Below are positions 15,932-23,522 of a stretch of DNA of 38,695 bases, one piece after another. Within the stretch, counting starts at the first letter, position 1; each line of letters begins with the position of its first letter. The stretch is taken from assembly GCA_017410445.1 (NCBI GenBank), contig JAFQQU010000195.1:1-38695 (forward strand), written 5' to 3'. The notes under the pieces are model-generated. The model had not been told where the DNA came from. It saw only the letters and a program-made list of their open reading frames with translations, and did no database searches. The translations under genes and the position numbers were made by a program. This DNA is from Clostridia bacterium. Its GTDB lineage: Bacteria > Bacillota > Clostridia > Christensenellales > Aristaeellaceae.

Positions 15932-16990
15932 TTACTTTCTGTATTTCGCCCGGTTTTCCGCCAGAATCCGGTCGCGCTCGAAATTGCGAACGCGCTGGAA
16001 GGCTTCGCAGGTTCGGGCCCAGGTCACGGCCGGGTTTTCTGCGGCATAGTCGTTTGAATCGCTGCCGTAGTAGCCCCATGCGATGATCGTGCGCGCGCCG
16101 GCATCGTAGGCGGCTTCGGCGGCTTCAACGATCTCCTCTTCGCGGCCTTTGGGGTTCGAATAGGTCTGAATCCAGATGTTGTGGTTCTTTCCGAACTGCT
16201 CTGCGACGCGCAGGTTCTCCTTCGTGCCGTTGTAGACGAACTCATACACCGACAGATCGGGATTTTTCGCCTTCGCGCCCAGCCAGTAGGGGTCCGAACC
16301 GATGTTGTCCATGTAGGGCAAAGAGCAGATGCGGTCGACCACATCAAGGCTCATGCCGTAGGTGCCGAGCATGACGCAGACGGTGTTGATCATGCCCTTG
16401 CTGTGGCTGTACTCGGTCATCTCGCGGAAATAGGAAACGATGGACTCGGTTCCGAAGGCGTCCGCTTCGGGCGTGGAGAATTCGGGCATAGGATGGCCGT
16501 ATTTCTCCTCGAAGAGCTTTCTGCATCTCGGGCAGGCGCAGCCGTACCACAGCCTTCCGTCCGGGGATTTTTTGCTGGGCATATGCGGCTCGTCCCAGAA
16601 GATGGTGCGCGCGCCGGTTTCGTAGACCGCGTCGATCCAGTCGCGGGTGAAGCGGCGGAAATCCGGGCTGTTCAGGCAGGCGCGCACGGGCGAGAGTTCG
16701 CCGTTTGAGAGATACATATGGCTGTCCGGATAGTAGCTGAGGAAGTGGGATTTGTCGCCGGGCGGGCCTCCGAGGCCCCAGTTATCCACCCAGACCTCCA
16801 GGCCGAAATCCTGAGACATGGTGATGATATCCTTCATCCTGTTCTTGTGCCGGTCCCAGTCGGTGTGGGAGAACATATGAACCACCAGATCCATGCCGTG
16901 CGTCGCCATGTCGAGAAGGTCCTCGCGGGCGTGATGGGGCATGCGGTTTCCGTGGTAGGCGGCGCCGAGGCGCAGCGGCTTCCGATCCAT
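15932..16990 (-). CDS. Unassigned TIM-barrel protein with CxCPxC motif, probable glycan enzyme
   Basis: 352 residues with no signal peptide and an AGGAGGT site before ATG 16990. Barrel-like segments are visible: HGMDLVVHMFSHTDW, FGLEVWVDNWGLGG, ARTIFWDEPHMPS (D133, E134 as possible catalytic acids), MDNIGSDPYWLG, NIWIQTYSNP and ARTIIAWGYYGSD. Right after the DEP motif comes CACPRCRKLFEEKYG, with C151, C153 and C156 in a metal-site-like cluster. I recognise this combination from uncharacterised glycosidase-like proteins but cannot assign a family. It follows nagB by about 100 bases with a hairpin between, so it is probably the last gene of the AraC-linked transcript. Confidence 0.75.
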   Translation of the reverse strand: MDRKPLRLGAAYHGNRMPHHAREDLLDMATHGMDLVVHMFSHTDWDRHKNRMKDIITMSQDFGLEVWVDNWGLGGPPGDKSHFLSYYPDSHMYLSNGELSPVRACLNSPDFRRFTRDWIDAVYETGARTIFWDEPHMPSKKSPDGRLWYGCACPRCRKLFEEKYGHPMPEFSTPEADAFGTESIVSYFREMTEYSHSKGMINTVCVMLGTYGMSLDVVDRICSLPYMDNIGSDPYWLGAKAKNPDLSVYEFVYNGTKENLRVAEQFGKNHNIWIQTYSNPKGREEEIVEAAEAAYDAGARTIIAWGYYGSDSNDYAAENPAVTWARTCEAFQRVRNFERDRILAENRAKYRK

Positions 16991-17033
16991 AAATGAGACC
17001 TCCTGTATCAGTAAGCGGTCGGAACGGAGGAAG

Positions 17034-17069
17034 AAAAATCGCCGGCCGAAGGACGGACCTTGGCCGGCG
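17034..17069 (-). terminator. Terminator after nagB
   Basis: Minus-strand arms 17069-17062 and 17047-17040 (8 perfect bp) continue into an inner 4-bp helix with one bulge; ATTTTTC follows. The next gene lacks a clear promoter of its own, so partial read-through is likely. Confidence 0.8.
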
Positions 17070-17088
17070 GAAAGGGAAAAAACGTGAA

Positions 17089-17814
17089 TTACAGCAGGCT
17101 GGCAGCGGCCTCATCCAGCAGGAACTGTACGTTCGGATGAACCTGCAGCAGGGAAGCGGGCATCTTGGGGGTGATGTTGCCCTTGATGGCGGCAGCAATG
17201 GCGGGCGCCTTGTCCTTGCCGGTGGCCAGCAGGATGATGCGCTTGGCAGCCATGATGTTGCGGTTGCCCAGGGTGATGGCCTGACGCGGTACGTCGTCGC
17301 GCTTCTCGAAGAAGCGGGTGTTGGCGTCGATGGTCATGTCGGTCAGGGTGACGATGTTGGTCGCGGAAATGAATTCGTCGCCGGGCTCGTTGAAGCCGAT
17401 GTGGCCGTCATGGCCGATGCCCAGGATCTGCAGGTCGATGCCGCCGGCAGCCTCAACCGCCTCGTCATAGGCCTTCGCATCCGCCTCATGATCCTCGCCG
17501 ATGCCGCAGGGAACATGGGTGTTGGCCTTGTCGATGTTGATGTGATCGAACAGCTGCTCGTTCATGAAGCGGCGATAGCTGCAGATATGATCGGGAGCCA
17601 GACCGATGTACTCGTCCAGGTTGTAGGAACGGACCTTGGAGAAGTCGATCAGACCTTCCTTGTTCATGCGGGCCATTTCCTTATAGGTGGGGATGGGCGT
17701 GGAACCGGTCGCCAGACCCAGTACGCAATCTTCCTTCTTGAGGATTTCAGCGGCAACGATCATCGCAGCGGCCTTACCGACTTCCTGAGCATCCTTGTAA
17801 ACATGAATAAGCAT
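17089..17814 (-). CDS. nagB: Glucosamine-6-phosphate deaminase
   Basis: Converts glucosamine-6-phosphate to fructose-6-phosphate and ammonia, linking amino-sugar breakdown to glycolysis. 241 residues, matching the short Bacillus-type NagB (242) and lacking the longer allosteric tail of the E. coli enzyme. Motifs: phosphate loop LATGSTP (34-40), catalytic base D67 in NLDEYIGL, and GIGHDGHIGFNEPG with D136 and H138, equivalent to E. coli D141 and H143. AGGAGGT precedes the start. It sits inside a series of glycan genes; nagA, the usual partner, is not in the window. Confidence 0.97.
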   Translation of the reverse strand: MLIHVYKDAQEVGKAAAMIVAAEILKKEDCVLGLATGSTPIPTYKEMARMNKEGLIDFSKVRSYNLDEYIGLAPDHICSYRRFMNEQLFDHINIDKANTHVPCGIGEDHEADAKAYDEAVEAAGGIDLQILGIGHDGHIGFNEPGDEFISATNIVTLTDMTIDANTRFFEKRDDVPRQAITLGNRNIMAAKRIILLATGKDKAPAIAAAIKGNITPKMPASLLQVHPNVQFLLDEAAASLL

Positions 17815-17855
17815 AAGAATCTACCTCCTGATTGATTTGTTGATGTATATGAGAG

Positions 17856-17874
17856 ACTCCCTTGCAGCGGGAGC
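17856..17874 (-). other. Short hairpin in the GH109-like/nagB gap
   Basis: CTCCC (17857-17861) and GGGAG (17869-17873) pair around a 7-base loop, with no T run on the minus strand. Probably an RNA-stability or processing element within the operon rather than a terminator. Confidence 0.35.
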
Positions 17875-17903
17875 TTTCATCGGATATGACTGGGCGGGCG
17901 GCG

Positions 17904-19202
17904 TCAGTTGGTCTTTAGCGGACTCTTTCCGGAAGCGGAGGGATCATAGCTGTCCAGCGCATAGCGGCCCTGAACTTCGCCCTTGCGGTGGATCCATTCG
18001 CCGTCCGTGAAGTCCGGAACCGGCACGGGCATGCTGCCCATGGCGATGGACTGCTCGCTCAGCGCGGTCACGCACATCCATGCAGCGGCGTCGTATACAT
18101 CGATCGGGACGGGCGTCTGATTCTGTACGCTCTCAACGAACGCGCGCAGCACCAGATAGTCCATTCCGCCGTGTCCGCCGCGCAGGCCGAACTCCTCGTA
18201 TTCCGCCCACAGCGGGTGCTGATAGGCCTTCATCCAGGCCTCGTCGGAGGCCCACTTGTGCTCCTTGATCGGCTCGCTGTTTTCGTCCAGGGGATCGACT
18301 TTGGCGCCTTCTACGTAGATGGAGCGATTGTCTTCCATCCACAGGCCCTTGGTGCCCTGAACGCGGCCGCCGCGGGAGTAGGGACGGGGAGAAGTGCAGT
18401 CGTGCGTGAGGACGATGGTCTCGCCGTTCGCGCACTTGATCATGGTGGTGACGATGTCGCCCTCATTGACCGGCTTTTTGGTGATTTCATCATCCGGGCG
18501 GTGCTCCCTGAGCCATGCGTTCAGGCCGGCGGCCTTGGAGGACATGGAAACCAGGCTGACCATGCGGTTGCCGCGGTTGATGTTCAGATACTTGGCGATG
18601 GGGCCCAGCTCGTGGGTGGGATAGAGCTCGCCGTTGCGATGGAGGAAGTTATCCTGACGGTAATGGCGGATGATATCGCCGTTGCCGATTTCGTCGCGCA
18701 GGTCGTGCTCATAGCCGCCCTGACAATGGACCAGCTCGCCGAACACGCCCTGACGGACCATGTTCAGAAGAGCCATCTCTTCCTTGTTGTAGCAGCAGTT
18801 TTCAAGCAGCATGCAGGGAATGCCGGTTTCCTCGCTGGTGCGGACCAGATTCCAGCATTCGTTGATGGACGCAGCTCCGCCGACCTCCATCGCAACCCGC
18901 TTGCCGGCTTTCATTGCGGCGACGCAGATGGCGATGTGCGTGGTCCAGCTGGTCATGACGACGACAGCGTCGATATCGCCGCGGGCAACGGCGCGCCGGT
19001 AGTCGGTCTCGCCGTCGGGAATGAAGCCCTGAATGTCGCAGGCTTCCTTCTGCGCGAGCTCGATGCGGTCTTTGTATACGTCGCAGACCACGCGGACCTT
19101 TACGTCGGGCATCTGCAGCAGGGTCTTCATCTGACCGCGGCCGCGGCCGCCCAGACCGATGATGGCCAGATAAATCGTACGTCCGGATTCACCCATCTTC
19201 AT
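17904..19202 (-). CDS. GH109-like alpha-N-acetylgalactosaminidase (NAD-dependent, Gfo/Idh/MocA fold)
   Basis: 432 residues. The Rossmann start has IIGLGGRGRGQM (GxGxxG at 16-21). The usual EKP of sugar dehydrogenases is replaced by MEVGGA, while LLENCCYNKEEMALLNMVRQG (132-152), YEHDLRDE and YPTHELGP (Y194, H197) match my memory of GH109 enzymes, which remove alpha-GalNAc with bound NAD by an oxidation-elimination route. GH109 members are usually exported; this one has no signal peptide, so it would act on imported oligosaccharides. ATG 19202 is preferred, 10 bases after GGGAGGA. It lies between another Gfo/Idh/MocA gene and nagB, which fits HexNAc catabolism. A plain dehydrogenase is the alternative. 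Confidence 0.8.
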   Translation of the reverse strand: MKMGESGRTIYLAIIGLGGRGRGQMKTLLQMPDVKVRVVCDVYKDRIELAQKEACDIQGFIPDGETDYRRAVARGDIDAVVVMTSWTTHIAICVAAMKAGKRVAMEVGGAASINECWNLVRTSEETGIPCMLLENCCYNKEEMALLNMVRQGVFGELVHCQGGYEHDLRDEIGNGDIIRHYRQDNFLHRNGELYPTHELGPIAKYLNINRGNRMVSLVSMSSKAAGLNAWLREHRPDDEITKKPVNEGDIVTTMIKCANGETIVLTHDCTSPRPYSRGGRVQGTKGLWMEDNRSIYVEGAKVDPLDENSEPIKEHKWASDEAWMKAYQHPLWAEYEEFGLRGGHGGMDYLVLRAFVESVQNQTPVPIDVYDAAAWMCVTALSEQSIAMGSMPVPVPDFTDGEWIHRKGEVQGRYALDSYDPSASGKSPLKTN

Positions 19203-19236
19203 AATGGATATATCCTCCCTTGTAACTGATGAAAAT

Positions 19237-19279
19237 GCGCAAATCCGGTCGGACGAAGCATCGTCCAACCGGCATGCGC
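19237..19279 (-). terminator. Hairpin with T tract between the dehydrogenase and GH109-like genes
   Basis: Minus-strand arms CCGGT/ACCGG and GGACGA/TCGTCC (19272-19261 with 19256-19245) are flanked by GCGCA/TGCGC, and the structure is followed by ATTTTC. It is a probable partial terminator, because no promoter is visible before the next gene. Confidence 0.6.
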
Positions 19280-19292
19280 TGTTCAGTTGAAA

Positions 19293-20330
19293 TTAGTAGA
19301 GAACAGTGGTCCACTCGCCGTTGTTGCGGGCGGAATCGCGCTCGGCGGTCGCCAGGCAGATGGTGCGGTAGGTGGACTCGACGTCAGCGGTCTCGATGGC
19401 GGTGTCGTTGACCAGCGCATCGATGAAGTACTTGATCTCGCGGTAGTAGCCGTCGTCGCCGCCGCAGTTGTCGGCCTCGAACGCAGCGCCTTCCAGCGGA
19501 TAGACCATGCACTTGCCGTCCTTGAACTCTACGCAGCCCTTTTCGAAGTTGGCGCGGAAGGTCATGGAGAAGGGATATTCGGGGCTGTTGATGGACCAGT
19601 CGTCCGCGGTGTTGACGATGAAGCCGTCGAAGCGGTACTGGGTGGTCACGGCGTCGAAGCCCTGGCCGGCGCCTACATTGCGGCCCAGCGTGGAAACGGC
19701 TTCGGGCATGCCGAACAGCCAGTTGACCATGTCGACGTCATGCACATGCTGATCCAGCAGAGCGCCGCCGGCGCGGTTTTCGTCCAGCAGCCAGTCCTGG
19801 AAGGACCACTTGGGCCAGCCGCCGCCGCGGTAGAAGTAGCAGAATACGGGCTTGCCGAACTCGCCGCTCTCGACGTAGCTCTTCAGGGTCTCGTAAGCGG
19901 GCCAGAAGCGCAGGCACTGAGCGATCATCAGCTTCTTGTTGTTCGCCTTGGCGGCGTCGATCATCATGCGGCACTGGGTGGGATTGATGGCCATGGGCTT
20001 CTCGCACAGAACATGCTTGCCGGCGTTCAGCGCCTTGATGGCATAGTAGGAATGCAGGTAGGTGGGCAGGGCGATGTCAATATAGTCCAGATCGGGCTCG
20101 TTCGCCATCATGTCCTCGAAGGTGTTGTAGAGGTGGAACTGGGAGAAATCGTAGGCAGCCTTGCCCAGATCGCCCATGTTGCCGCCGGTGAACTGCTCTT
20201 CGAACTGCTTCTGGTTAACGTCGCACAGCGCAACCAGTTTGACGGGGGCGCCTTCCTTCATCAGGCGCAGATACTGATCCAGATGACCGTGACCCATGAA
20301 ACCAATGCCTACCAGACCAACCTTAAGCAT
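19293..20330 (-). CDS. Gfo/Idh/MocA-family sugar dehydrogenase
   Basis: NAD(P)-dependent oxidoreductase acting on a sugar or cyclitol, 345 residues. N-terminal Rossmann site VGLVGIGFMGHGH (GxGxxG), the ALPTYLH segment, the hallmark KHVLCEKPMA with catalytic Lys of the EKP motif, and the C-terminal GGALLDQHVHDVDMVNWLFG with the usual DxxxH-like residues. Substrate unknown; gene order suggests an aldehyde or keto-sugar step next to the isomerase/epimerase-like gene 48 bases upstream. AAAGGA precedes the start. Confidence 0.92.
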   Translation of the reverse strand: MLKVGLVGIGFMGHGHLDQYLRLMKEGAPVKLVALCDVNQKQFEEQFTGGNMGDLGKAAYDFSQFHLYNTFEDMMANEPDLDYIDIALPTYLHSYYAIKALNAGKHVLCEKPMAINPTQCRMMIDAAKANNKKLMIAQCLRFWPAYETLKSYVESGEFGKPVFCYFYRGGGWPKWSFQDWLLDENRAGGALLDQHVHDVDMVNWLFGMPEAVSTLGRNVGAGQGFDAVTTQYRFDGFIVNTADDWSINSPEYPFSMTFRANFEKGCVEFKDGKCMVYPLEGAAFEADNCGGDDGYYREIKYFIDALVNDTAIETADVESTYRTICLATAERDSARNNGEWTTVLY

Positions 20331-20378
20331 AGTGATTCAGTCCTTTCGAAATATATGTCGTTGAGTGATCGGGATCGA

Positions 20379-21215
20379 TTAGTAGGTGAAGATCTCCGTC
20401 ATCGCCTTGTAGGTATCGACGACAACCCTGTCGGTTTCGCAGGGGATGTAGTTGATCTCGGCGGTGAGGTATCCGTCGTAGCCGGCCTCGCGCAGCGCCT
20501 TCATGACGGCGGGGAAGTTCACATTGCCCTGCAGCAGTTCGCAGAAGCCGTCCAGATTGCCGATGGCTTCCTTGAAGTCCTTCATGTGGATGCGGGCGAT
20601 GCGGCTGCCCAGAATCTTGATCCAGTGCTCGGGGAAGCCGATGAACTGGGTGTTGCCGACGTCGTAGTATACCTTGACGAAATCGGAACCGATCTTATCG
20701 ATGAAATCGCGCATCTCCAGCGGGGAGAGCAGGAACTTGTTCCATACGTTTTCCAGAGCGATCACAACGCCGGCTTCTTCGGCGTCCTTCTTCAGCTCGT
20801 TCATGGCCTCCAGCGCGCGGTCGTAAACCACGTCGTAGGGCATCTCGGCGCAGCCGTCGATGAAGCGGGCATTGACGCAGCCGGGAACGACCAGAATGGC
20901 GTTTACGCCCAGGAGCTTGGCAGCCTTCAGCTGGAAGCGGACGATTTCCTTCGCCTTCGCGCGGACGGCGGGATCGTCGTGGGAGAGGGGATTGTCCCAG
21001 TACAGGCCGGTGGCCAGGGAGCTGATCTCGATGCCCAGCTCGTCAGCCAGCTTGCGATGGGCGATGATCTGTTCGTCGGTGCTTTCGAGGCTCAGATCGC
21101 CCGTGGCGTCCAGAGAGAGCTCGATGCTGTCGTAGCCGGTCTTGGCAGCCAGACGGATGCAGTCGGCCTGAGACATACCGGCCGGGAAGGACCATACGTT
21201 GATACCTTTTTTCAT
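20379..21215 (-). CDS. Sugar phosphate isomerase/epimerase-like TIM barrel (AP endonuclease 2 fold)
   Basis: 278 residues of the xylose-isomerase-like superfamily. Visible: TGYDSIELSLDATGDL, the LADELGIEISSLATGLYWDNPLS loop, VIALENVWN (metal-ligand Glu), VKVYYDVGN (Asp), RIHMKDF (His) and YLTAEINY (Glu), the usual four metal ligands of this fold. Likely an epimerase or isomerase of a keto-sugar. First gene of the AraC-linked series. ATG 21215 is chosen with GAGGT 9 bases upstream; an in-frame ATG at 21239 has no site and lies close to the predicted start of transcription. Confidence 0.88.
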   Translation of the reverse strand: MKKGINVWSFPAGMSQADCIRLAAKTGYDSIELSLDATGDLSLESTDEQIIAHRKLADELGIEISSLATGLYWDNPLSHDDPAVRAKAKEIVRFQLKAAKLLGVNAILVVPGCVNARFIDGCAEMPYDVVYDRALEAMNELKKDAEEAGVVIALENVWNKFLLSPLEMRDFIDKIGSDFVKVYYDVGNTQFIGFPEHWIKILGSRIARIHMKDFKEAIGNLDGFCELLQGNVNFPAVMKALREAGYDGYLTAEINYIPCETDRVVVDTYKAMTEIFTY

Positions 21216-21253
21216 ACTTCCATACCTCGCTTTCCCCAAATGGGTATACTAAT

Positions 21254-21262
21254 ATTATAGCA
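21254..21262 (-). promoter_or_regulatory. Activator-dependent promoter of the glycan operon
   Basis: The minus strand carries an extended -10, TGCTATAAT (21262-21254), but no recognisable -35 hexamer at 17 bp. The TTTATCAA repeats occupy the -35 position, as expected where AraC-type activators replace a weak -35. Confidence 0.7.
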
Positions 21263-21280
21263 GATGCGCGCAGCAATGGA

Positions 21281-21309
21281 TTTATCAAAACGGTCGGAGT
21301 TTTTATCAA
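21281..21309. promoter_or_regulatory. Direct-repeat operator for the AraC-family regulator
   Basis: TTTATCAA occurs at 21281-21288 and 21302-21309, a 21-bp period that puts both half-sites on the same DNA face, the classic AraC/XylS-type geometry (two HTH motifs per monomer or head-to-tail dimer). The proximal copy covers the -35 region of the minus-strand operon, and the divergent regulator gene begins 75 bases away. Confidence 0.65.
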
Positions 21310-21384
21310 TTTGGACAATTTAACACGCCTGGCCTATTGACGGGAGCGGCAAACGGGAGCATCATAGTAGGAGAGGTGATCGGC

Positions 21385-22269
21385 ATGGAATACACGCCGC
21401 TGAAAATGGAGCGCGTTCTGAGAATCGAGAAGCTGTACAGCCTGCATTATTTCCAGTTTGCGGCCGGATATATCTTCCCCGGCGAGAAGCACAATTTCTG
21501 GGAGATGGTGTATATCGACCGCGGCGAGGCGGATATCGGCGCGGGGAAGCAGGTATTGCGGCTCCGGCAGGGGCAGGCGATCTTCCACCGGCCGAACGAG
21601 TTTCATTCCATCTGGGCAAACTCCGCGACCGGGCCGAACATCATGGTTCTGTCCTTCGGCTGCGCGGGCCATGCGCTCCGGCCGCTGGCGGGCCGTGCGC
21701 TGACGCTGGATGCGCAGATGCGGGGAATACTGCGTCAATTGATCGCCGAGGGGCAGGAGTGCTTCGGAAAGGTGCTGGACATATCGGGGCAGACGGCGCT
21801 GACGCCCAGGGAGAGCGCGCCCATCGGCAGCCAGCAGATGATCGTTCTTTTGCTGGAGCAGATTCTTCTGCTGCTTCTCCGGCAGGCGCGCGGGGGGCAG
21901 GAGGCGTCCGAGCCGGAAGCGCCGCATCTGACCGAGGAGAGAAACGCTGCGGACATCACCAATCAGCTGACCGGCCTCATGCGCGAGCATCTGGACGGGA
22001 GCCTGAGCTTTGAGGAAATCTGCCGTCAGTCTGGATTGAGTCAGACGGCGCTCAAGGCGTATTTCAGAAGATACAACCGCATGGGGGTCATGGAGTATTA
22101 TCAGAGGCTGCGGATTGAAGAGGCGAGAAGGCTTTTGCGCGAGGGTCGGCTGAATGTGACGCAGACGGCGGAGGCGCTTGGGTATTCGAGCATTCATGCG
22201 TTTTCGCGGCAGTTCAAGCGGCTGATGGGCGTGACGCCGCTCAGCTACTTAAGGACAATCAAGGAGTAA
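21385..22269 (+). CDS. AraC-family transcriptional regulator
   Basis: 294 residues. The N-terminal half is a cupin-like ligand-binding domain (NFWEMVYIDRGEADIG, then LRLRQGQAIFHRPNEFHSI); the last 100 residues are the double HTH: LSFEEICRQSGLSQTALKAYFRRYN and LNVTQTAEALGYSSIHAFSRQFKRLMGVTPLSYLR. The cupin probably senses a sugar intermediate of the adjacent pathway. ATG 21385 has AGGAGAGG 9 bases upstream; a TTG at 21337 has none. It diverges from the glycan operon, and the TTTATCAA repeats between them are its likely operator, possibly also controlling its own gene. Confidence 0.95.
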   Translation: MEYTPLKMERVLRIEKLYSLHYFQFAAGYIFPGEKHNFWEMVYIDRGEADIGAGKQVLRLRQGQAIFHRPNEFHSIWANSATGPNIMVLSFGCAGHALRPLAGRALTLDAQMRGILRQLIAEGQECFGKVLDISGQTALTPRESAPIGSQQMIVLLLEQILLLLLRQARGGQEASEPEAPHLTEERNAADITNQLTGLMREHLDGSLSFEEICRQSGLSQTALKAYFRRYNRMGVMEYYQRLRIEEARRLLREGRLNVTQTAEALGYSSIHAFSRQFKRLMGVTPLSYLRTIKE

Positions 22270-22316
22270 AAGGACGGCTGAATTCGATTTCAGTACACGG
22301 AACGGAGGCTGTATTG

Positions 22317-22760
22317 ATGGAGATACACAGGATGAAACAGGGGCATCCGCTGTGGGAACGGGTGATTGATTATGCAGCGCAGTGTCCGTGGATGGGCGGG
22401 CCGTCGCTGGCCAAGCGGATGCGCAATAACGCGTTTGCCGACTGGGAACGGGTTTTCGCTGCGGTGACAGACGGCCGCGTTGTCGGGTTTGCCGTGTTCT
22501 GCGAAAAGGGAGGAATGCCGGCGGAATATGACTTCTCGCCCTTTATCTCCTCTGTATTTGTGGATGAAAGCTGCCGGGGCAGAAGGATTTCGCAGCAGAT
22601 GATATCCTGCATCATACAATACGCAAAGGAAATCGGATATCAGACGGTATATCTCAAAAGCGCCCATCGGGGGCTGTATGAGAAATACGGCTTTGAAAAA
22701 ATCGCAGACTTCACGCCTGTTATCGGTCCGGCGGACCAGCTGTTCAAGATTGATATATAG
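22317..22760 (+). CDS. GNAT-family acetyltransferase
   Basis: 147 residues. Core GNAT elements: VFAAVTDGRVVGFAVF (strands 2-3), FISSVFVDESCRGRRISQQMI (acetyl-CoA loop, R/Q-x-x-G/R-x region in a slightly unusual CRGRRIS form) and VYLKSAHRGLYEKYGFEKI. Substrate unknown. ATG 22317 is favoured over the TTG three bases earlier; GGAGG lies 8 bases upstream. It follows the AraC gene by 47 bases and may share its transcript. No gene or structure is evident in 22761-22912. Confidence 0.9.
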   Translation: MEIHRMKQGHPLWERVIDYAAQCPWMGGPSLAKRMRNNAFADWERVFAAVTDGRVVGFAVFCEKGGMPAEYDFSPFISSVFVDESCRGRRISQQMISCIIQYAKEIGYQTVYLKSAHRGLYEKYGFEKIADFTPVIGPADQLFKIDI

Positions 22761-22912
22761 AAGACGGATTCTGATTTATCAATCGGCCGCAGCGGTCCGC
22801 TGACGGCGGAGCTATCGGGAAGCTGACGGATGATCTGCAGAAGATCGGCCTGTGAACCGGGCCGGAAATGTAATCAGTACATGAATCAGAGAAAGCGCGG
22901 GAGGGTCAGAAA

Positions 22913-23515
22913 ATGAAGTTTGACGTGAACGGACTCAAATGGACGAGAGAGCCACAGAGCTTTTCGATAACCGATGAAAGAATTGAAATTGTGACCAAGC
23001 CTCACACGGATTTGTGGCAGCGGACGTATTATCACTTCCAAAACGACAACGCGCCCGTTCTCCAGACAGAGACGGGCGAGCAGTTCTTCTCGTTTACGGT
23101 CAGGACGGAGTTTGAGAGCAAGCGCCGGTTCGACCAGTGCGGAATCGTGATGTATCTGGATTCGGAGAACTGGCTGAAGGCGTCCATCGAATACGAAAAC
23201 GAGCGCTTTCAGCATCTGGGCAGCGTTGTGACGAACGATGGCTATTCCGACTGGGCGACGACGGAAATCGACGCGTCCGTCAAGTCCATGTGGTACCGGT
23301 TCAGCCGCCGGGAGGACGACTACCTGATCGAATGCTCCGAAGACGGAAGATCGTTTAAGCAGATGCGCGTCTGCCACATGAATAACGGCGGCGGCGTGAT
23401 CCGTTTCGGCGTATACGCATGCAGCCCGGAGGAGTCGTCGTTCAGGGCGGTATTTACGGATATGGAGCTGTCCGAATGCAAATGGCTGCCGCACGACGGG
23501 CAGCAGCCGGATTGA
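22913..23515 (+). CDS. DUF1349 domain protein (concanavalin-like fold)
   Basis: 200 residues, cytoplasmic. The whole protein matches the DUF1349 pattern, an LamG/concanavalin-like beta-sandwich: DLWQRTYYHFQNDNAPVL, FDQCGIVMYLDSENWLKASIEYEN, HLGSVVTNDGYSDWATTEI and FGVYACSPEESSFRAVFTDMEL. Relatives include yeast YKL033W-A-adjacent 'regulation of enolase 1' proteins and bacterial sugar-related proteins; the role is unproven, carbohydrate binding being the usual suggestion. GGGAGG precedes ATG 22913. It ends 7 bases from the convergent HIT gene. Confidence 0.88.
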   Translation: MKFDVNGLKWTREPQSFSITDERIEIVTKPHTDLWQRTYYHFQNDNAPVLQTETGEQFFSFTVRTEFESKRRFDQCGIVMYLDSENWLKASIEYENERFQHLGSVVTNDGYSDWATTEIDASVKSMWYRFSRREDDYLIECSEDGRSFKQMRVCHMNNGGGVIRFGVYACSPEESSFRAVFTDMELSECKWLPHDGQQPD

Positions 23516-23522
23516 TTGGTTT

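Noticed and set aside
15813..16079. N-terminal extension of the beta-galactosidase
   Set aside because: The extension would cross a consensus promoter, a terminator and the end of the upstream gene; ATG 15812 has a proper ribosome binding site and begins the conserved domain.
21337..21384. Alternative TTG start of the AraC gene and a promoter at 21337-21365
   Set aside because: No ribosome binding site precedes the TTG, and a start of transcription from that promoter would fall inside the ribosome binding site of ATG 21385.
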